Source: Lentimicrobiaceae bacterium (GTDB lineage: Bacteria; Bacteroidota; Bacteroidia; Bacteroidales; JALOCA01). Taken from it: a DNA stretch of 64,000 nt. The stretch covers positions 25,174-89,173 of the forward strand of contig JALOCA010000009.1 in assembly GCA_023227965.1 (NCBI GenBank). The letters are read 5' to 3'. Both the position numbers and the translations under genes were made by a program. Every line of letters begins with the position of its first letter. Position 1 is the first letter of the stretch. Shown here one piece after another: positions 28,053-37,876 of this stretch. Below the pieces are notes generated by a model. The model saw nothing but the letters and a program-made list of their open reading frames with translations. It ran no database searches and was not told the DNA's origin.

Positions 28053-29465
28053 CTATTTTCCGATGCAAAAATTAGAAAAAATATTCCCCAATATCTCATC
28101 GGTAGTAATTTCACCTGTGATTTCACCCAAGTGATGGAGTACCATCCGGATGTGTTCGGCGATAAGATCTGTAGAAAGTGGTATTTGCAAGGCTTCCCGG
28201 GCTTCCGCCAATGCGGAATTTGCCAGTTTAAGTGCTTCATAATGGCGCAGGTTGGATACTATAGTGGCATCATATATATTAGTCCCATCCTGTAAAGGTT
28301 TAAGCAGCGATTCGATGATAAGGTTGATGTTTTCCTTGCGTTTTGCCGAGATAAAAATCGTCTCCATTTCCACCAGATCGCTGAAGTTATGGGGTGATTC
28401 CACCAGTAGGTCGGTTTTATTCCCTATGAGGATGATGCGTTTGTTTTTATCTTCTATGTGTTCTAAAAGGTCGTTGATTACTTCCCGTATTTCAATTAGT
28501 GTGGCAGTATTAATATCGAACACGTACAGTATGATTGCCGCAGAGTTGATTTTTTCATAGGTGCGTTCTATGCCGATGCTTTCAATAGTATCCTGAGCTT
28601 CACGCAACCCGGCTGTATCAATAAAACGGAACGAAATACCATTGTGGGTAATTACATCTTCAATGCTGTCGCGCGTGGTTCCCGGAATTTCTGAAACAAT
28701 GGCACGTTCTTCGTTCAGCAGGGCATTCAGTAGTGTGGATTTTCCCACGTTGGGAGCTCCGATAATGGCAACGGGGATGCCATTTTTCATTACATTTCCT
28801 AGTGTAAATGACGAAATTAATGTTTCAATTTGCTCTTGCAGGGTTGTAACCAGCGCTATAAGTTGATTTCGGTTGGCAAATTCTACGTCTTCTTCGCTGA
28901 AATCTAGCTCCAGTTCGAGCAATGATGCCAATCCGACCAATTGCTCGCGTATATATTTGAGAGTTTGTGAAAATCCGCCTCGCATTTGTTTTATTGCCAG
29001 ATCGTGCGATGATTTCGAATGGGAAGCTATAAGGTCGGCTATGGCTTCGGCTTGTGAAAGGTCGTATTTGTGGTTTAAAAAAGCCCTGAGGGTAAATTCG
29101 CCGGGTTGGGCTAAACGGATTCCCTGTTCGATAAGAATTTCAATGATTCGCCTTTGAATGTATAATGAGCCATGGCATGATATTTCTGCCACATCTTCGC
29201 CAGTGTAAGAATGGGGAGCTCTGAAAATACCCAGCAATACTTCATCTACCACCTCAGTTCCCCCGGTAATCCAGCCTAAATGAAGGGTATGTGAGGGAGC
29301 ATTGATTAGGTCGAGCTCCTTTTTCCCGGGAGAGAAGCAACGGGTAAGCGTCTCAAAAGTCTTTTCACCGGAAATTCTTATTACAGCTATGGCAGCCATT
29401 CCGGGGGCTGTGGAAAGAGCGCAGATTGTATCGCGCAATCCGGACGAATACATCGGAGAAAACAT
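28053..29465 (-). CDS. mnmE: tRNA uridine-5-carboxymethylaminomethyl modification GTPase MnmE
   Basis: With MnmG it installs the cmnm5 group on wobble uridine 34 of several tRNAs. The 470 residues show the formyl-THF-binding N-domain (about 8-125), a helical domain, the inserted G domain with G1 GAPNVGKS (236-243), DTAGLR near 282 and NKTD near 353, and the C-terminal CIGK carrying the catalytic cysteine (467). Either the ATG at 29465 or at 29453 could be used. A -7 element is 28 bases upstream. Confidence 0.97.
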   Translation of the reverse strand: MFSPMYSSGLRDTICALSTAPGMAAIAVIRISGEKTFETLTRCFSPGKKELDLINAPSHTLHLGWITGGTEVVDEVLLGIFRAPHSYTGEDVAEISCHGSLYIQRRIIEILIEQGIRLAQPGEFTLRAFLNHKYDLSQAEAIADLIASHSKSSHDLAIKQMRGGFSQTLKYIREQLVGLASLLELELDFSEEDVEFANRNQLIALVTTLQEQIETLISSFTLGNVMKNGIPVAIIGAPNVGKSTLLNALLNEERAIVSEIPGTTRDSIEDVITHNGISFRFIDTAGLREAQDTIESIGIERTYEKINSAAIILYVFDINTATLIEIREVINDLLEHIEDKNKRIILIGNKTDLLVESPHNFSDLVEMETIFISAKRKENINLIIESLLKPLQDGTNIYDATIVSNLRHYEALKLANSALAEAREALQIPLSTDLIAEHIRMVLHHLGEITGEITTDEILGNIFSNFCIGK

Positions 29466-29493
29466 ATTTTTGTTAATTTTGTTAATTCAAATA

Positions 29494-29501
29494 CAAAGTT
29501 A
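29494..29501 (-). promoter_or_regulatory. -7 element TAACTTTG, mnmE
   Basis: Minus-strand match to TAnnTTTG, 28 bases before the mnmE ATG, in the 110-base gap shared with divergent sucD. Confidence 0.55.
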
Positions 29502-29575
29502 TAATAAAAAGCATTCATAGAAATAATTTGTTAGTATTTGACTATACTTAATCACTTTTATTTAATTTTTCCGAT

Positions 29576-30451
29576 ATGAGTATTTTAGTAAATAACAATT
29601 CGCGGGTTATCGTTCAGGGCTTTACCGGCAATGAAGCCACTTTTCATGCCACCCAGATGCTTGAATATGGAACAAAAATAGTAGGGGGGGTTACTCCCGG
29701 AAAAGGAGGAACCCAGCATTTAGGGTTACCCGTTTTCAATACGATGTTAGATGCTGTAAAAACCACAGGAGCCAATGTTTCCATTATTTTTGTTCCTCCA
29801 CCTTTCGGTGCTGATGCCATTATGGAAGCTGCCGACGCGGGAATAGAAGTTATTGTATGTATTACCGAGGGCATTCCGGTGAAGGACATGCAGAGTGTAA
29901 AAGAATTTCTTTGCAATAAAAAAAACCGTTTGATAGGACCCAACTGTCCGGGTGTCATTACTCCCGGCGAAGCCAAAGTAGGCATTATGCCTGGTTTTAT
30001 TCATAAACCGGGAACCATCGGACTCATTTCGCGCTCGGGAACCCTTGCATACGAAGCCGTTGATCAGATTACCAAAGCTGGTCTCGGACAGTCAACCGGA
30101 ATAGGAATAGGGGGAGACCCAATCATCGGAACGACTATGAAAGATGCCGTAAAACTGTTTATGACTGACCCTGCAACGGAAGGAATAGTAATTATCGGTG
30201 AAATTGGCGGGAACATGGAGGCAGATGTTGCGCTCTGGGTGAAAGAAAACGGAACCAAACCCGTTGTAGGTTTCATTGCAGGAGCTACGGCACCCAAAGG
30301 CAGAACGATGGGACATGCAGGGGCTATCATTGCCGGAAAATGGGAAACGGCGCAAGCAAAACAGCAAATCATGATCGAATGCGGAATTCATGTTGCTTAT
30401 TCTCCCGCAGAAATCGGGGCTACTATGCTCAATGTTTTGAAAAAGAAATAG
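29576..30451 (+). CDS. sucD: Succinyl-CoA synthetase, alpha subunit
   Basis: A 291-residue subunit that binds CoA and carries the phosphohistidine in the reaction succinyl-CoA + NDP + Pi = succinate + CoA + NTP. It shows [10 protein letters not shown] at the N-terminus (CoA-binding Rossmann fold), [10 protein letters not shown], and the active-site stretch GHAGAIIAG near residue 247. The beta subunit sucC is not next to it, an unusual split. The 3' end overlaps the convergent lipoprotein gene by 23 bases. Confidence 0.96.
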   Translation: MSILVNNNSRVIVQGFTGNEATFHATQMLEYGTKIVGGVTPGKGGTQHLGLPVFNTMLDAVKTTGANVSIIFVPPPFGADAIMEAADAGIEVIVCITEGIPVKDMQSVKEFLCNKKNRLIGPNCPGVITPGEAKVGIMPGFIHKPGTIGLISRSGTLAYEAVDQITKAGLGQSTGIGIGGDPIIGTTMKDAVKLFMTDPATEGIVIIGEIGGNMEADVALWVKENGTKPVVGFIAGATAPKGRTMGHAGAIIAGKWETAQAKQQIMIECGIHVAYSPAEIGATMLNVLKKK

Positions 30452-31922
30452 ATTTTCGCTTTATTACCTTGCTTTTTATTTCGGGGACAAATTCATATGC
30501 CCCTAAATCGGGAGCACCATCGGCTATGCGATATACTCCATTGATATCCCGTCTTATATCACTGAATGCAGAATTGATTACCGCAATGTTACCTTTATTT
30601 ACGGCAGCCGAAACAATAGTATCTAAAGCAAAATCATTTATTTCAACATCGGTAAACCAGGGTTCTTCATTTTTGATACAATTATTGAAATATAAGGAAT
30701 TGCTGATGTTTATATTGGTTTTCATGAGGCAATTTTCAAACTGATAAATAAAAGCAGCTTTTTTGCCATTATCCAATAAAACCTCATTGTACTGATTCCC
30801 GAAAATGATACAATTGCCAAAATATGCGTTTGCAAGGTCGCGTGGTTGTTCATTACCCAGAGTATCATAGTAGTAATTATTGAGAACCAGAGCTTCATTT
30901 TGCCTTACGGTGTAATTCCAGTAATTTCCTATGGTGCAGTGCCTGAAATCGTAATTTCCACCAAAACGCAAAAAAACAGAACCTTTTCCGCAATTACCAA
31001 AAATGCTATTGCTGGCTCTTACGTAACTTCCCTGTGCAAGCAGTGCTACTTCCCCCATATTATAGATAAGTGTATTGTCAAGTACCAGTGTAGGTTCGGT
31101 AGAAGTTCCGGTAGTATCGGCTTGTATGCCTGTTGTTCCATTTATAATGACGGCATAGTTAATCCTGTTGTTTTTACTGCCTGGCGACAGCCAGATTCTG
31201 TCCCATTGTGCGGGAATATTGGCATATTCATCTTCGAGTCTGTCTCCCCGGAAAATTATGGGTTGTTCCTTCGTTCCGTCCACTTTCAGCGTTCCATCTC
31301 GGCGTACTAAAAGAAAGGCTCCGTTATGGAAGTAAACTTTTGCCCCGGCTTCAATAGTCAAAGTGTATAACGAGTCAACTGTAAAAGAACCATAAATGAC
31401 GTGGGGTTTGGCGGCAGTGAAAGTATAGTCGCTCCCTAAAATAGCATTATTATAAAAGTGAGCATCCTGTCCCCATGCTACAAGTTTAACGTACTGTGTT
31501 TTTCCATTGGTCTCAAAAAGCAGGGAGTCGGACTGTATAAGAGGGCTGTCGGTGTTATTCGGATTGATGGTAACTTTTACAAAAATATATAAACTGTCTT
31601 TTCCAGCTATTTCAATATCGCTTACATTAAGGGCAGGGTTACCGTCAATATTGATTCTGAAGGGGGAGCTTTCGCCCCGCATTAAATGGATAGATTTAAT
31701 ATTCAGCGAGTTTTTATAATTATTATACACCATTAGGGTGCGGGTTGAAGACCCAAGTGTGGTAAAAACAGTATCGAAAATAACGGTATCGGTAGAAAAA
31801 GCTGGTTGGTGCGTGGGATTATCATCAATTATATCGTTCTTATTACACGAAAACAGGAAAACCGATAGTAAAAAAAATAATGAAGTAGCTGAATACAGCC
31901 GTAGAAGCCGGAAGTTGTACAT
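30429..31922 (-). CDS. Right-handed beta-helix lipoprotein, uncharacterised
   Basis: A 497-residue lipoprotein: hydrophobic signal with lipobox LFS-C26, a beta-sandwich N-domain (about 30-170) and then regularly spaced short strands typical of a pectate-lyase-like beta-helix ([14 protein letters not shown], then [25 protein letters not shown]), ending near a DLGAYEF motif. Related proteins are surface lipoproteins in Bacteroidota; the ligand is unknown. The ATG at 31922 is chosen because a -7 promoter at 31938-31945 sits inside the longer frame that opens at 31958. Confidence 0.82.
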   Translation of the reverse strand: MYNFRLLRLYSATSLFFLLSVFLFSCNKNDIIDDNPTHQPAFSTDTVIFDTVFTTLGSSTRTLMVYNNYKNSLNIKSIHLMRGESSPFRINIDGNPALNVSDIEIAGKDSLYIFVKVTINPNNTDSPLIQSDSLLFETNGKTQYVKLVAWGQDAHFYNNAILGSDYTFTAAKPHVIYGSFTVDSLYTLTIEAGAKVYFHNGAFLLVRRDGTLKVDGTKEQPIIFRGDRLEDEYANIPAQWDRIWLSPGSKNNRINYAVIINGTTGIQADTTGTSTEPTLVLDNTLIYNMGEVALLAQGSYVRASNSIFGNCGKGSVFLRFGGNYDFRHCTIGNYWNYTVRQNEALVLNNYYYDTLGNEQPRDLANAYFGNCIIFGNQYNEVLLDNGKKAAFIYQFENCLMKTNINISNSLYFNNCIKNEEPWFTDVEINDFALDTIVSAAVNKGNIAVINSAFSDIRRDINGVYRIADGAPDLGAYEFVPEIKSKVIKRKSISFSKH

Positions 31923-31937
31923 GAAAAAATTTTCGGT

Positions 31938-31945
31938 CAAAATTA
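31938..31945 (-). promoter_or_regulatory. -7 element TAATTTTG, beta-helix lipoprotein gene
   Basis: Minus-strand match to TAnnTTTG, 15 bases ahead of the ATG at 31922, which decides the start. Confidence 0.5.
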
Positions 31946-32182
31946 ATAAACTCATCAAGAATAACGCAACGAATCCTGTAAAATTACTTTTTTGCCTTCA
32001 ATACTCCTTTATTTAGGTTATGGTCATGATCTGGCTTGATTGGAAACCTTAGAGGGGTTGATAACTACTTTCTGGAGTCTGATTTCTTCCTACAATATAC
32101 AATATTGTTGATTAACAATAGTTTAATATATGTTTTTCCATAAAAATAAAATCAGAAACAAAAATAAAAAAAACATTAAGGC

Positions 32183-32479
32183 TTATTCGATTTCTTCTTC
32201 TGTTTCTTTAATTTCATCATCTTCTTTTACCATGCGTTCATCATTTTCTGAGGGAAGGATTTCAAAATCGTTTGCAGGAGGTTTATCAATTTTTACGGGC
32301 ACCTTCACAAGGTAGCTTATTTCTCCCCAGTCAATAGTTATAGCATGAAAGAAGGAGTTATTGGGCATGGAAACTTTAAACACATGATTTATGTAACCAT
32401 CAGGGTACTTGATGTTTATGGCATTAAGCACTTCGGGTGGTAAATTGTCTATGCTTTTAATAACTTTTTTCTTTTCCAT
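32183..32479 (-). CDS. Small conserved-looking hypothetical protein with acidic tail
   Basis: A 98-residue soluble protein I cannot place. Residues 1-68 read like a compact alpha/beta domain (LPPEVLNAINIKYPDGY, then HAITIDWGEISYLVKVPVKI). The last 28 residues are mostly Glu and Asp. It stands alone between the beta-helix lipoprotein and the divergent yggS. A real gene is likely because the frame has a sensible hydrophobic pattern; the overlapping plus-strand frame is low-complexity Ser. Confidence 0.65.
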   Translation of the reverse strand: MEKKKVIKSIDNLPPEVLNAINIKYPDGYINHVFKVSMPNNSFFHAITIDWGEISYLVKVPVKIDKPPANDFEILPSENDERMVKEDDEIKETEEEIE

Positions 32480-32592
32480 AGGGAAATTTTTAGCAATAAT
32501 ACGGAACTAATTGAATAAAAAAAATATTTTACATCTAAATAATATGTGTTTTTTACAACTTTGTAATGGAAAACGGACTTTCAATTAAATTG

Positions 32593-32638
32593 TATTTTTG
32601 TTGTTTATTAATTCATATTTTTGTTGTTTTATTAAGGT
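32593..32638 (+). repeat. 23-base tandem duplication carrying the -7 element of yggS
   Basis: Bases 32593-32615 and 32616-32638 are near-identical; each starts with TATTTTTGTTGTTT, so each contains a TAnnTTTG match (32593-32600 and 32616-32623). The second lies 20 bases before the ATG at 32644. Confidence 0.75.
32616..32623 (+). promoter_or_regulatory. -7 element TATTTTTG, yggS
   Basis: Match to TAnnTTTG, 20 bases ahead of the ATG at 32644; a duplicate copy lies 23 bases further upstream. Confidence 0.5.
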
Positions 32639-32643
32639 TTGCA

Positions 32644-33309
32644 ATGGAAATGTCTGAAAATTATAAGAAAATTATTAATTCTGTTTCGGAAAATGTGAAA
32701 GTTGTAGCCGTATCGAAAACTCAACCAGCAGAAAATGTGTTTAGTACATACAATGCAGGTTGCCGTATCTTTGGTGAAAACAGGGTGCAGGAAGTGGTTG
32801 CCAAAAGCCAGGTTTTACCCCGTGATATTAAATGGCATTTTATAGGGCATCTTCAAACCAATAAAGTCCGGTTTATTGCTCCTTTTATTACAATGATTCA
32901 GAGTGTTGACAGTCTGAAATTGCTTCAGGAAATCAATAAAGAAGCAAAAAAACACATGCGGGTAATAGACTGTCTTCTTGAATTTCATATTGCAAAAGAA
33001 GAAAGTAAACAGGGCTTTTCCATTGAAGAGGCAAATGCTATGCTTGCAGGGCAGATACTTTGCAGTTTGAAAAATGTCAGAATTTGTGGAGTAATGGGCA
33101 TGGCAACTTTTACTGATAATAAGGTATTGATAAAAAACGAATTCAGTTTACTTAAACAGTATTTTGATCATTTAAAAATCACGTTTTTCTCTTTTGAAGA
33201 CTATTTTTGCGAAATTTCTATGGGCATGAGTAACGATTATGCCCTTGCGATCGAAGAAGGCAGCACAATGGTTAGAATAGGTTCAGCAATTTTTGGAGAA
33301 CGAAAATAA
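32644..33309 (+). CDS. yggS: YggS/PLPBP-family PLP-binding protein
   Basis: A 221-residue single-domain PLP carrier of the alanine racemase N-terminal fold, involved in vitamin B6 and amino-acid homeostasis and without known catalysis. The PLP lysine is in VAVSKTQP (near residue 23). FGENRVQE, WHFIGHLQTNK and the C-terminal SMGMSNDY and VRIGSAIFG motifs are all present. The start at 32644 is used because the -7 elements lie inside the longer frame opening at 32566, whose extension is hydrophobic and foreign to the family. Confidence 0.94.
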   Translation: MEMSENYKKIINSVSENVKVVAVSKTQPAENVFSTYNAGCRIFGENRVQEVVAKSQVLPRDIKWHFIGHLQTNKVRFIAPFITMIQSVDSLKLLQEINKEAKKHMRVIDCLLEFHIAKEESKQGFSIEEANAMLAGQILCSLKNVRICGVMGMATFTDNKVLIKNEFSLLKQYFDHLKITFFSFEDYFCEISMGMSNDYALAIEEGSTMVRIGSAIFGERK

Positions 33310-33368
33310 TATTGATATTTAGAATATTAGTACATATTTACAATTAAAATAAAGAAAAGGTATTGGAA

Positions 33369-35075
33369 ATGGCATGGTTGAACCCTCTTATTACAATTTT
33401 AACAGTTGCAGGAGCTCTCGGTGTATTCCTTTACGGGATGAAACTGATGAGCGAATCGCTGCAAAAAGTAGCAGGGGAGGGCATGCGGAAATTTTTCACT
33501 TCCATGACTTCTCATCCTGTTAAGGGTGTAGTAAGCGGGTTGGTTATCACGGCAGCCGTACAATCTTCTTCTGCTATTACCGTACTTATAGTCAGTTTTG
33601 TTAATGCCGGGCTCATCTCTCTTTTCCAGTCTGTCAGCTTAATTATGGGTGCCAACATTGGTACCACCAGCACAGCATGGTTGGTTTCATATATAGGTTT
33701 TAAATTTGACCTTACATTTGTTTTATTGCCGATGATAGGGCTGAGTCTTCCCTTGTTGTTTTCCAAAAAACAGCAACTGAAAAACTGGGGGGAATTTGTT
33801 TTCGGGTTTTGTTTGATATTTTTGGGACTTAATTTTCTTAAAAGTAGTATTCCGGTAGTAACTGAAAATTCTTATTTGGTTCAATATATTAAAAATTTTA
33901 ATAATTCCGGTATTTTATCATATATAATATTTTTTATTTTTGGAGTATTGCTAACTATATTGCTTCGTTCTTCTGCGGCTTCCATGGTACTTACGTTTAT
34001 AATGTGCAGTAACGGATGGATATCGTTCCCTCTTGCGACAGTAATGGTCGTCGGCGATAATGTTGGCACAACCCTCACTGCGAATATTGCGGCTTTTGTG
34101 GCAAATGCACCTGCAAAAAGAGCAGCATTGTTTCATTTTGTTTTTAATGCTATTGGTGCAGTTTGGTCGTTACTTTTTTTACATTTTTTTCTTTCCCGGA
34201 TTGCTGCATTAATGCAGCTTGCAGGTGCAGATTCCCCATTTACCAATGTAAATACAATCCCAACAGCATTAGCAATATTCCATTCTGGATTTAATATTAT
34301 AAATACTATTTTACTTATTGGATTTATTCCTTATATTATACGCCTTACTGAGAAAATTATTCCTGTACATGACGAAGAAAAAGAATCTTCAAGATTGCAA
34401 TATATTGAAACGATGTTTCTTAATACCCCTGAATTATCTTTATTGCAAACCCAAAAAGCCATTACTGTTTTCGCAGGCGAAATTAGGCAGATGTTTGCCC
34501 TTATTCCTCAGCTATTAATTGAAAAAAGAAATAAAAAATATAGTAAATTACTTTTAAAAATAGAAAAATATGAAAATACTTCTGATACTATTGAGATAGA
34601 AATTGCAGAATATCTTATACGAATTTCTGCCGGCGATATCAGCCAACCATCGTCGCATCAGGTGCGAAATATGCTGAAAGTCATCAATGATTTGGAAAAC
34701 ATGAGTGATATTTGCTGGCAAATGGCAAGAACCATTGACAATAAAAACCGGCAGAATATTTGGTTTACACAGGAAATGCGTGATAACCTGACACTGCTTT
34801 TTACATTAGTAGATGAAGCGCTTGCCCTTATGATAACTTACCTTGATGGAGAATACTTTAAAAAAGATTTCATTACAGCACGAAATATAGAAAAACAAAT
34901 TAACGAGTTAAGAACCACGCTTCTTGCAGATAATATTGTAAATATAAATAAAAGAAAATATTCTTACAGGAATGGAAATTGTTATAGCGAACTTATTTCT
35001 CAAAGTGAGAAACTTGCTGATTATATTATTAGTGTTCAGGAGGCAATTAGCGGGAGTAAAACAGGAACCGCTTAA
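33369..35075 (+). CDS. Na/Pi cotransporter family protein with PhoU-like tail
   Basis: A 568-residue inner-membrane protein of the NptA/YjbB family: two inverted transport repeats (to about residue 330) and a cytosolic PhoU-like helical domain (about 345-560). Repeat 1 has the full signature AVQSSSA and GANIGTT. Repeat 2 reads LLRSSAA followed by GDNVGTT, so the glutamine and third serine of the usual QSSS are replaced. That may change sodium or phosphate binding. The ATG at 33369 follows a TTG at 33363 and begins at the first membrane segment. Confidence 0.9.
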   Translation: MAWLNPLITILTVAGALGVFLYGMKLMSESLQKVAGEGMRKFFTSMTSHPVKGVVSGLVITAAVQSSSAITVLIVSFVNAGLISLFQSVSLIMGANIGTTSTAWLVSYIGFKFDLTFVLLPMIGLSLPLLFSKKQQLKNWGEFVFGFCLIFLGLNFLKSSIPVVTENSYLVQYIKNFNNSGILSYIIFFIFGVLLTILLRSSAASMVLTFIMCSNGWISFPLATVMVVGDNVGTTLTANIAAFVANAPAKRAALFHFVFNAIGAVWSLLFLHFFLSRIAALMQLAGADSPFTNVNTIPTALAIFHSGFNIINTILLIGFIPYIIRLTEKIIPVHDEEKESSRLQYIETMFLNTPELSLLQTQKAITVFAGEIRQMFALIPQLLIEKRNKKYSKLLLKIEKYENTSDTIEIEIAEYLIRISAGDISQPSSHQVRNMLKVINDLENMSDICWQMARTIDNKNRQNIWFTQEMRDNLTLLFTLVDEALALMITYLDGEYFKKDFITARNIEKQINELRTTLLADNIVNINKRKYSYRNGNCYSELISQSEKLADYIISVQEAISGSKTGTA

Positions 35076-35130
35076 CAATTAATTAATAGTTAAGTAAATT
35101 TGATTTAACAGGCTGCCACGTAGGAGGTGT

Positions 35131-35138
35131 TAAATTTG
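35131..35138 (+). promoter_or_regulatory. -7 element TAAATTTG, small secreted protein gene
   Basis: Match to TAnnTTTG, 19 bases ahead of the ATG at 35158. Confidence 0.6.
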
Positions 35139-35157
35139 TACCATTAAAATTAACACC

Positions 35158-35499
35158 ATGAAAAAGATTGTTTTGTTTGCTATGCTTGCAGCCATTTGTG
35201 TTTTTTATAGCCCTTTGTTTGCTGCAAATGAAAATGCACCTGCACAGGTTACTCTTAATGGGAAAGTTGTGGATATAACTTCTGGAGAAGCACTTGCTGG
35301 TGTTGCCATCACAATAGAAGGTACCCAGCTAACAATTTATACCGATTTGGATGGAAACTTTACTCTAACAGGTATAAAGCCCGGAAACTATAATCTTGTT
35401 TGTTCATACCTCTCGTATAAGAAAAGTCTTATTGAAAACCTTGATATAACAAAAGCCAGCCGGGAATTGTTTACAATTGCACTTCAGCCGGCCAAATAG
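35158..35499 (+). CDS. Secreted carboxypeptidase-regulatory-like (Ig-fold) protein
   Basis: A 113-residue protein: Sec signal (to about residue 22) plus one CarboxypepD_reg-like domain (30-110; VTLNGKVVDITSGEALAGVAI, written here only in part, and YTDLDGNFTLTGIKPG). This domain normally forms the N-terminus of TonB-dependent SusC-like receptors; here it stands alone with nothing fused to it. It has its own promoter and terminator, so it is a complete single gene and not a fragment of a receptor. Confidence 0.85.
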   Translation: MKKIVLFAMLAAICVFYSPLFAANENAPAQVTLNGKVVDITSGEALAGVAITIEGTQLTIYTDLDGNFTLTGIKPGNYNLVCSYLSYKKSLIENLDITKASRELFTIALQPAK

Positions 35500-35522
35500 T
35501 TTCATTTTTTAAATAAAAAAAT

Positions 35523-35548
35523 CGGAGGCTTGATCAACCTCCGGTTTT
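35523..35548 (+). terminator. Terminator between the small secreted protein and LruC genes
   Basis: Six-base stem CGGAGG/CCTCCG with an inner TTG/CAA pairing, followed by GTTTTT on the plus strand and a T run on the minus strand (35513-35520), so probably bidirectional. Confidence 0.75.
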
Positions 35549-35578
35549 TAGTTTGTACTAAATCATTTACGATATATT

Positions 35579-37774
35579 TTAGTATATATTTGTCGTATTA
35601 CGATACCCCTGGTTGTTAAGATACCAATCTGGGTATAACGTTCCGCCGGATTGTGCCCATTCGGCAAAATGGAGGTACGTTTGCAGTATATCAACCATTT
35701 CTACCGGATATGCAAAATCAACCGGAATTTCGATAGCCCATGGTAAACCGGTAGCCGTGCAGTAATATTTATTCTGTGAAGGTACAGAAGCATCATCAAA
35801 AGTGCCAAAATAACTTGAAGTAACAAATTCAGTTGGCTTTTGATCCTTCAGGTGTACTTCTTTCCCTCTTTCCTGGTTAATGAAAATAAATGGATTAAAA
35901 GGTGCTGAACCGATGGAAGCCTGAGGGCTGGAAAAGTTTATGGTTATTGTTTGTATTTCTGTTACCACGGTTGCTCCACCCCGGATGGTATTTAACATGC
36001 CACCTCCAAGAATGGTATTTACAGCATCAAAAGGAATTATTACAGTCTCATTGGCATGTCCGGACTCATATCCCTTAGCATCCAGTGTTATAGCAGTACC
36101 TGCCTTAATACAGCCGGTTACACTTTGAATATTTGCAGGCACTGTATTGAGAACAATGCCGAAACCATTGTTAAGTGTTGCACCATCGGCACGAATTTTA
36201 TATTTGGCAACGATATCTACATATTCATTCTGCGCATTTTTAACCATTTTATACTGTATTGCAATTACAAGGTCATTAAAGTCGTAGTCCCCGGTACCTG
36301 TCCAAAGGTCTTCAAATGCAACACTTGCAAAATCCGTAGCATTAGGATAATAAGAATTAAATGCTCTGTCCGGGTCATTGGGATATTCGTCTTGGTTATC
36401 TGAAATTCCGTCTCCATCGCTGTCATTAGTAGGAGGGCTACCTGATCCTGAAGGATTACAAGAAGTTACAGGAACATAACATTGGCAAAAAGTAACTGAG
36501 GTTGCAATGGTTCCGGTATTGCTTTCTATTCCGTTGGCATCGCAAAGGTCAGTGTAATAACGAACTACACCACTTCCATTTATCCTTGTGGTACCAGAAA
36601 TATTTATTCTGCCACAGCCTGTGGATGGGCCATTTATAGTAGCATTAACCATTAAATTGGCTGTATTTATCTGCGAGCCATTACCAAGGTTTGTCTGGCT
36701 TGTACCATTTAATGTGGTTGTTCCTGTAACAACTACGTAACCATTATTTGTAAAAATATTGTTCTGATTATAATTACCGGAAACTTCCAGATGGCATTCA
36801 TTGGTAAATACGCCTTGTCCATTGTTATTCAGATGTGCCGATATTCGCATTAAACTCTGATTGGTAATAGTACCATTGTTATTCACGTCGGCACTTACAT
36901 TCATGATTCCGGCATTCAATACCGTGGCATCGTTGTTATTTACGTTGATACCTATGATATTTGCAGTTCCATAGTTTTCAAAAATACTTCCTGTGCCTGC
37001 ATTTACTTGCCCTGATATTTGCAATATTCCGTAATTGTAGAAATAAATCTTGTTTAAGTTCAGGCTGGAGCTCATAGTATAAACACCATTTCCACTTACA
37101 TAAATGGTTGCGGTAAAATTGCCGTTAATATTGATATTTTGAACAGTAGCAGTTCCGCAAACTACAAGGGTGGCAGCCCCTTTGAATGTTATATTTCCTG
37201 TGAGGTTGCCGGTAAGGCATACATGCTCACCCTCTTCAATGGTAATCGAATTTACCGAAGTGCTTATGGTTCTTGTACAACCATTGGAACAACCCGGGTC
37301 GCCTCCTACAGTTTTGTACCCTTTGTAGGTGTCTGCCAAAGCTGTAAACGTATAGTTTAGTTCTTTTCCCTTTATGGGAACCGCAACAAATTCGTTGATA
37401 CCATCCTGAGAAGCATTTTGAATGTATAATTCAGTAAGATAGGATGGAATTCGGATTTTTGTTACATATTTAAACTGCGCATTGGTTATCCCGGTTTCTA
37501 TCAGTTTACCCATTAAACCCGGGTTATCCTGGTATATTTTAATGATGTGAGCCTTTTCCCCGGTGGAAGTATTATTTACGTTGATAGTAACGGCTACTTC
37601 TTTAAAACTTTGAAAGTCAAAATTCTGACTAATATTCAAATCTTTAAATTGTGATGGCGTATCTCCGGATGTGGAATCATTTTTGGAACAGGAAAATAAC
37701 AAGATTGTTCCGGATACAATTAAAAGCGACAAAGTGAGTAATTTATTTTTACTCTTGTAGAAGAAAGATTTCAT
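35579..37774 (-). CDS. LruC-domain lipoprotein with repetitive Asn-rich beta-helix region
   Basis: A 731-residue lipoprotein (lipobox LLFS-C29). The middle (about 190-420) is a repetitive Asn/Gly/Thr region with short strands (NNGTITNQS, NNNGQGVFTN) compatible with a beta-helix. A calcium-binding-like linker DSDGDGISDNQDEYPNDPD follows. The last 250 residues form an LruC domain (DYDFNDLVIAIQY, NGFGIVLN). LruC proteins are known as lipoproteins in Leptospira and Bacteroidota, with unclear roles. No TAnnTTTG box is obvious upstream; a copy with one mismatch is present. Confidence 0.86.
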   Translation of the reverse strand: MKSFFYKSKNKLLTLSLLIVSGTILLFSCSKNDSTSGDTPSQFKDLNISQNFDFQSFKEVAVTINVNNTSTGEKAHIIKIYQDNPGLMGKLIETGITNAQFKYVTKIRIPSYLTELYIQNASQDGINEFVAVPIKGKELNYTFTALADTYKGYKTVGGDPGCSNGCTRTISTSVNSITIEEGEHVCLTGNLTGNITFKGAATLVVCGTATVQNININGNFTATIYVSGNGVYTMSSSLNLNKIYFYNYGILQISGQVNAGTGSIFENYGTANIIGINVNNNDATVLNAGIMNVSADVNNNGTITNQSLMRISAHLNNNGQGVFTNECHLEVSGNYNQNNIFTNNGYVVVTGTTTLNGTSQTNLGNGSQINTANLMVNATINGPSTGCGRINISGTTRINGSGVVRYYTDLCDANGIESNTGTIATSVTFCQCYVPVTSCNPSGSGSPPTNDSDGDGISDNQDEYPNDPDRAFNSYYPNATDFASVAFEDLWTGTGDYDFNDLVIAIQYKMVKNAQNEYVDIVAKYKIRADGATLNNGFGIVLNTVPANIQSVTGCIKAGTAITLDAKGYESGHANETVIIPFDAVNTILGGGMLNTIRGGATVVTEIQTITINFSSPQASIGSAPFNPFIFINQERGKEVHLKDQKPTEFVTSSYFGTFDDASVPSQNKYYCTATGLPWAIEIPVDFAYPVEMVDILQTYLHFAEWAQSGGTLYPDWYLNNQGYRNTTNIY

Positions 37775-37876
37775 ATTTTTTTAGATAAAATTTATTTACA
37801 AATTAAAATAGCGCTTAGTAAAAGAAAAATCTGTGCCAAAGTATCATTTTATTAAACAAGCAGGGGAAAAAATAGT

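Noticed and set aside
35158..35499. Fragment of a SusC-like TonB-dependent receptor
   Set aside because: The frame has its own promoter, signal peptide, natural stop and terminator, and no plug or barrel sequence follows.
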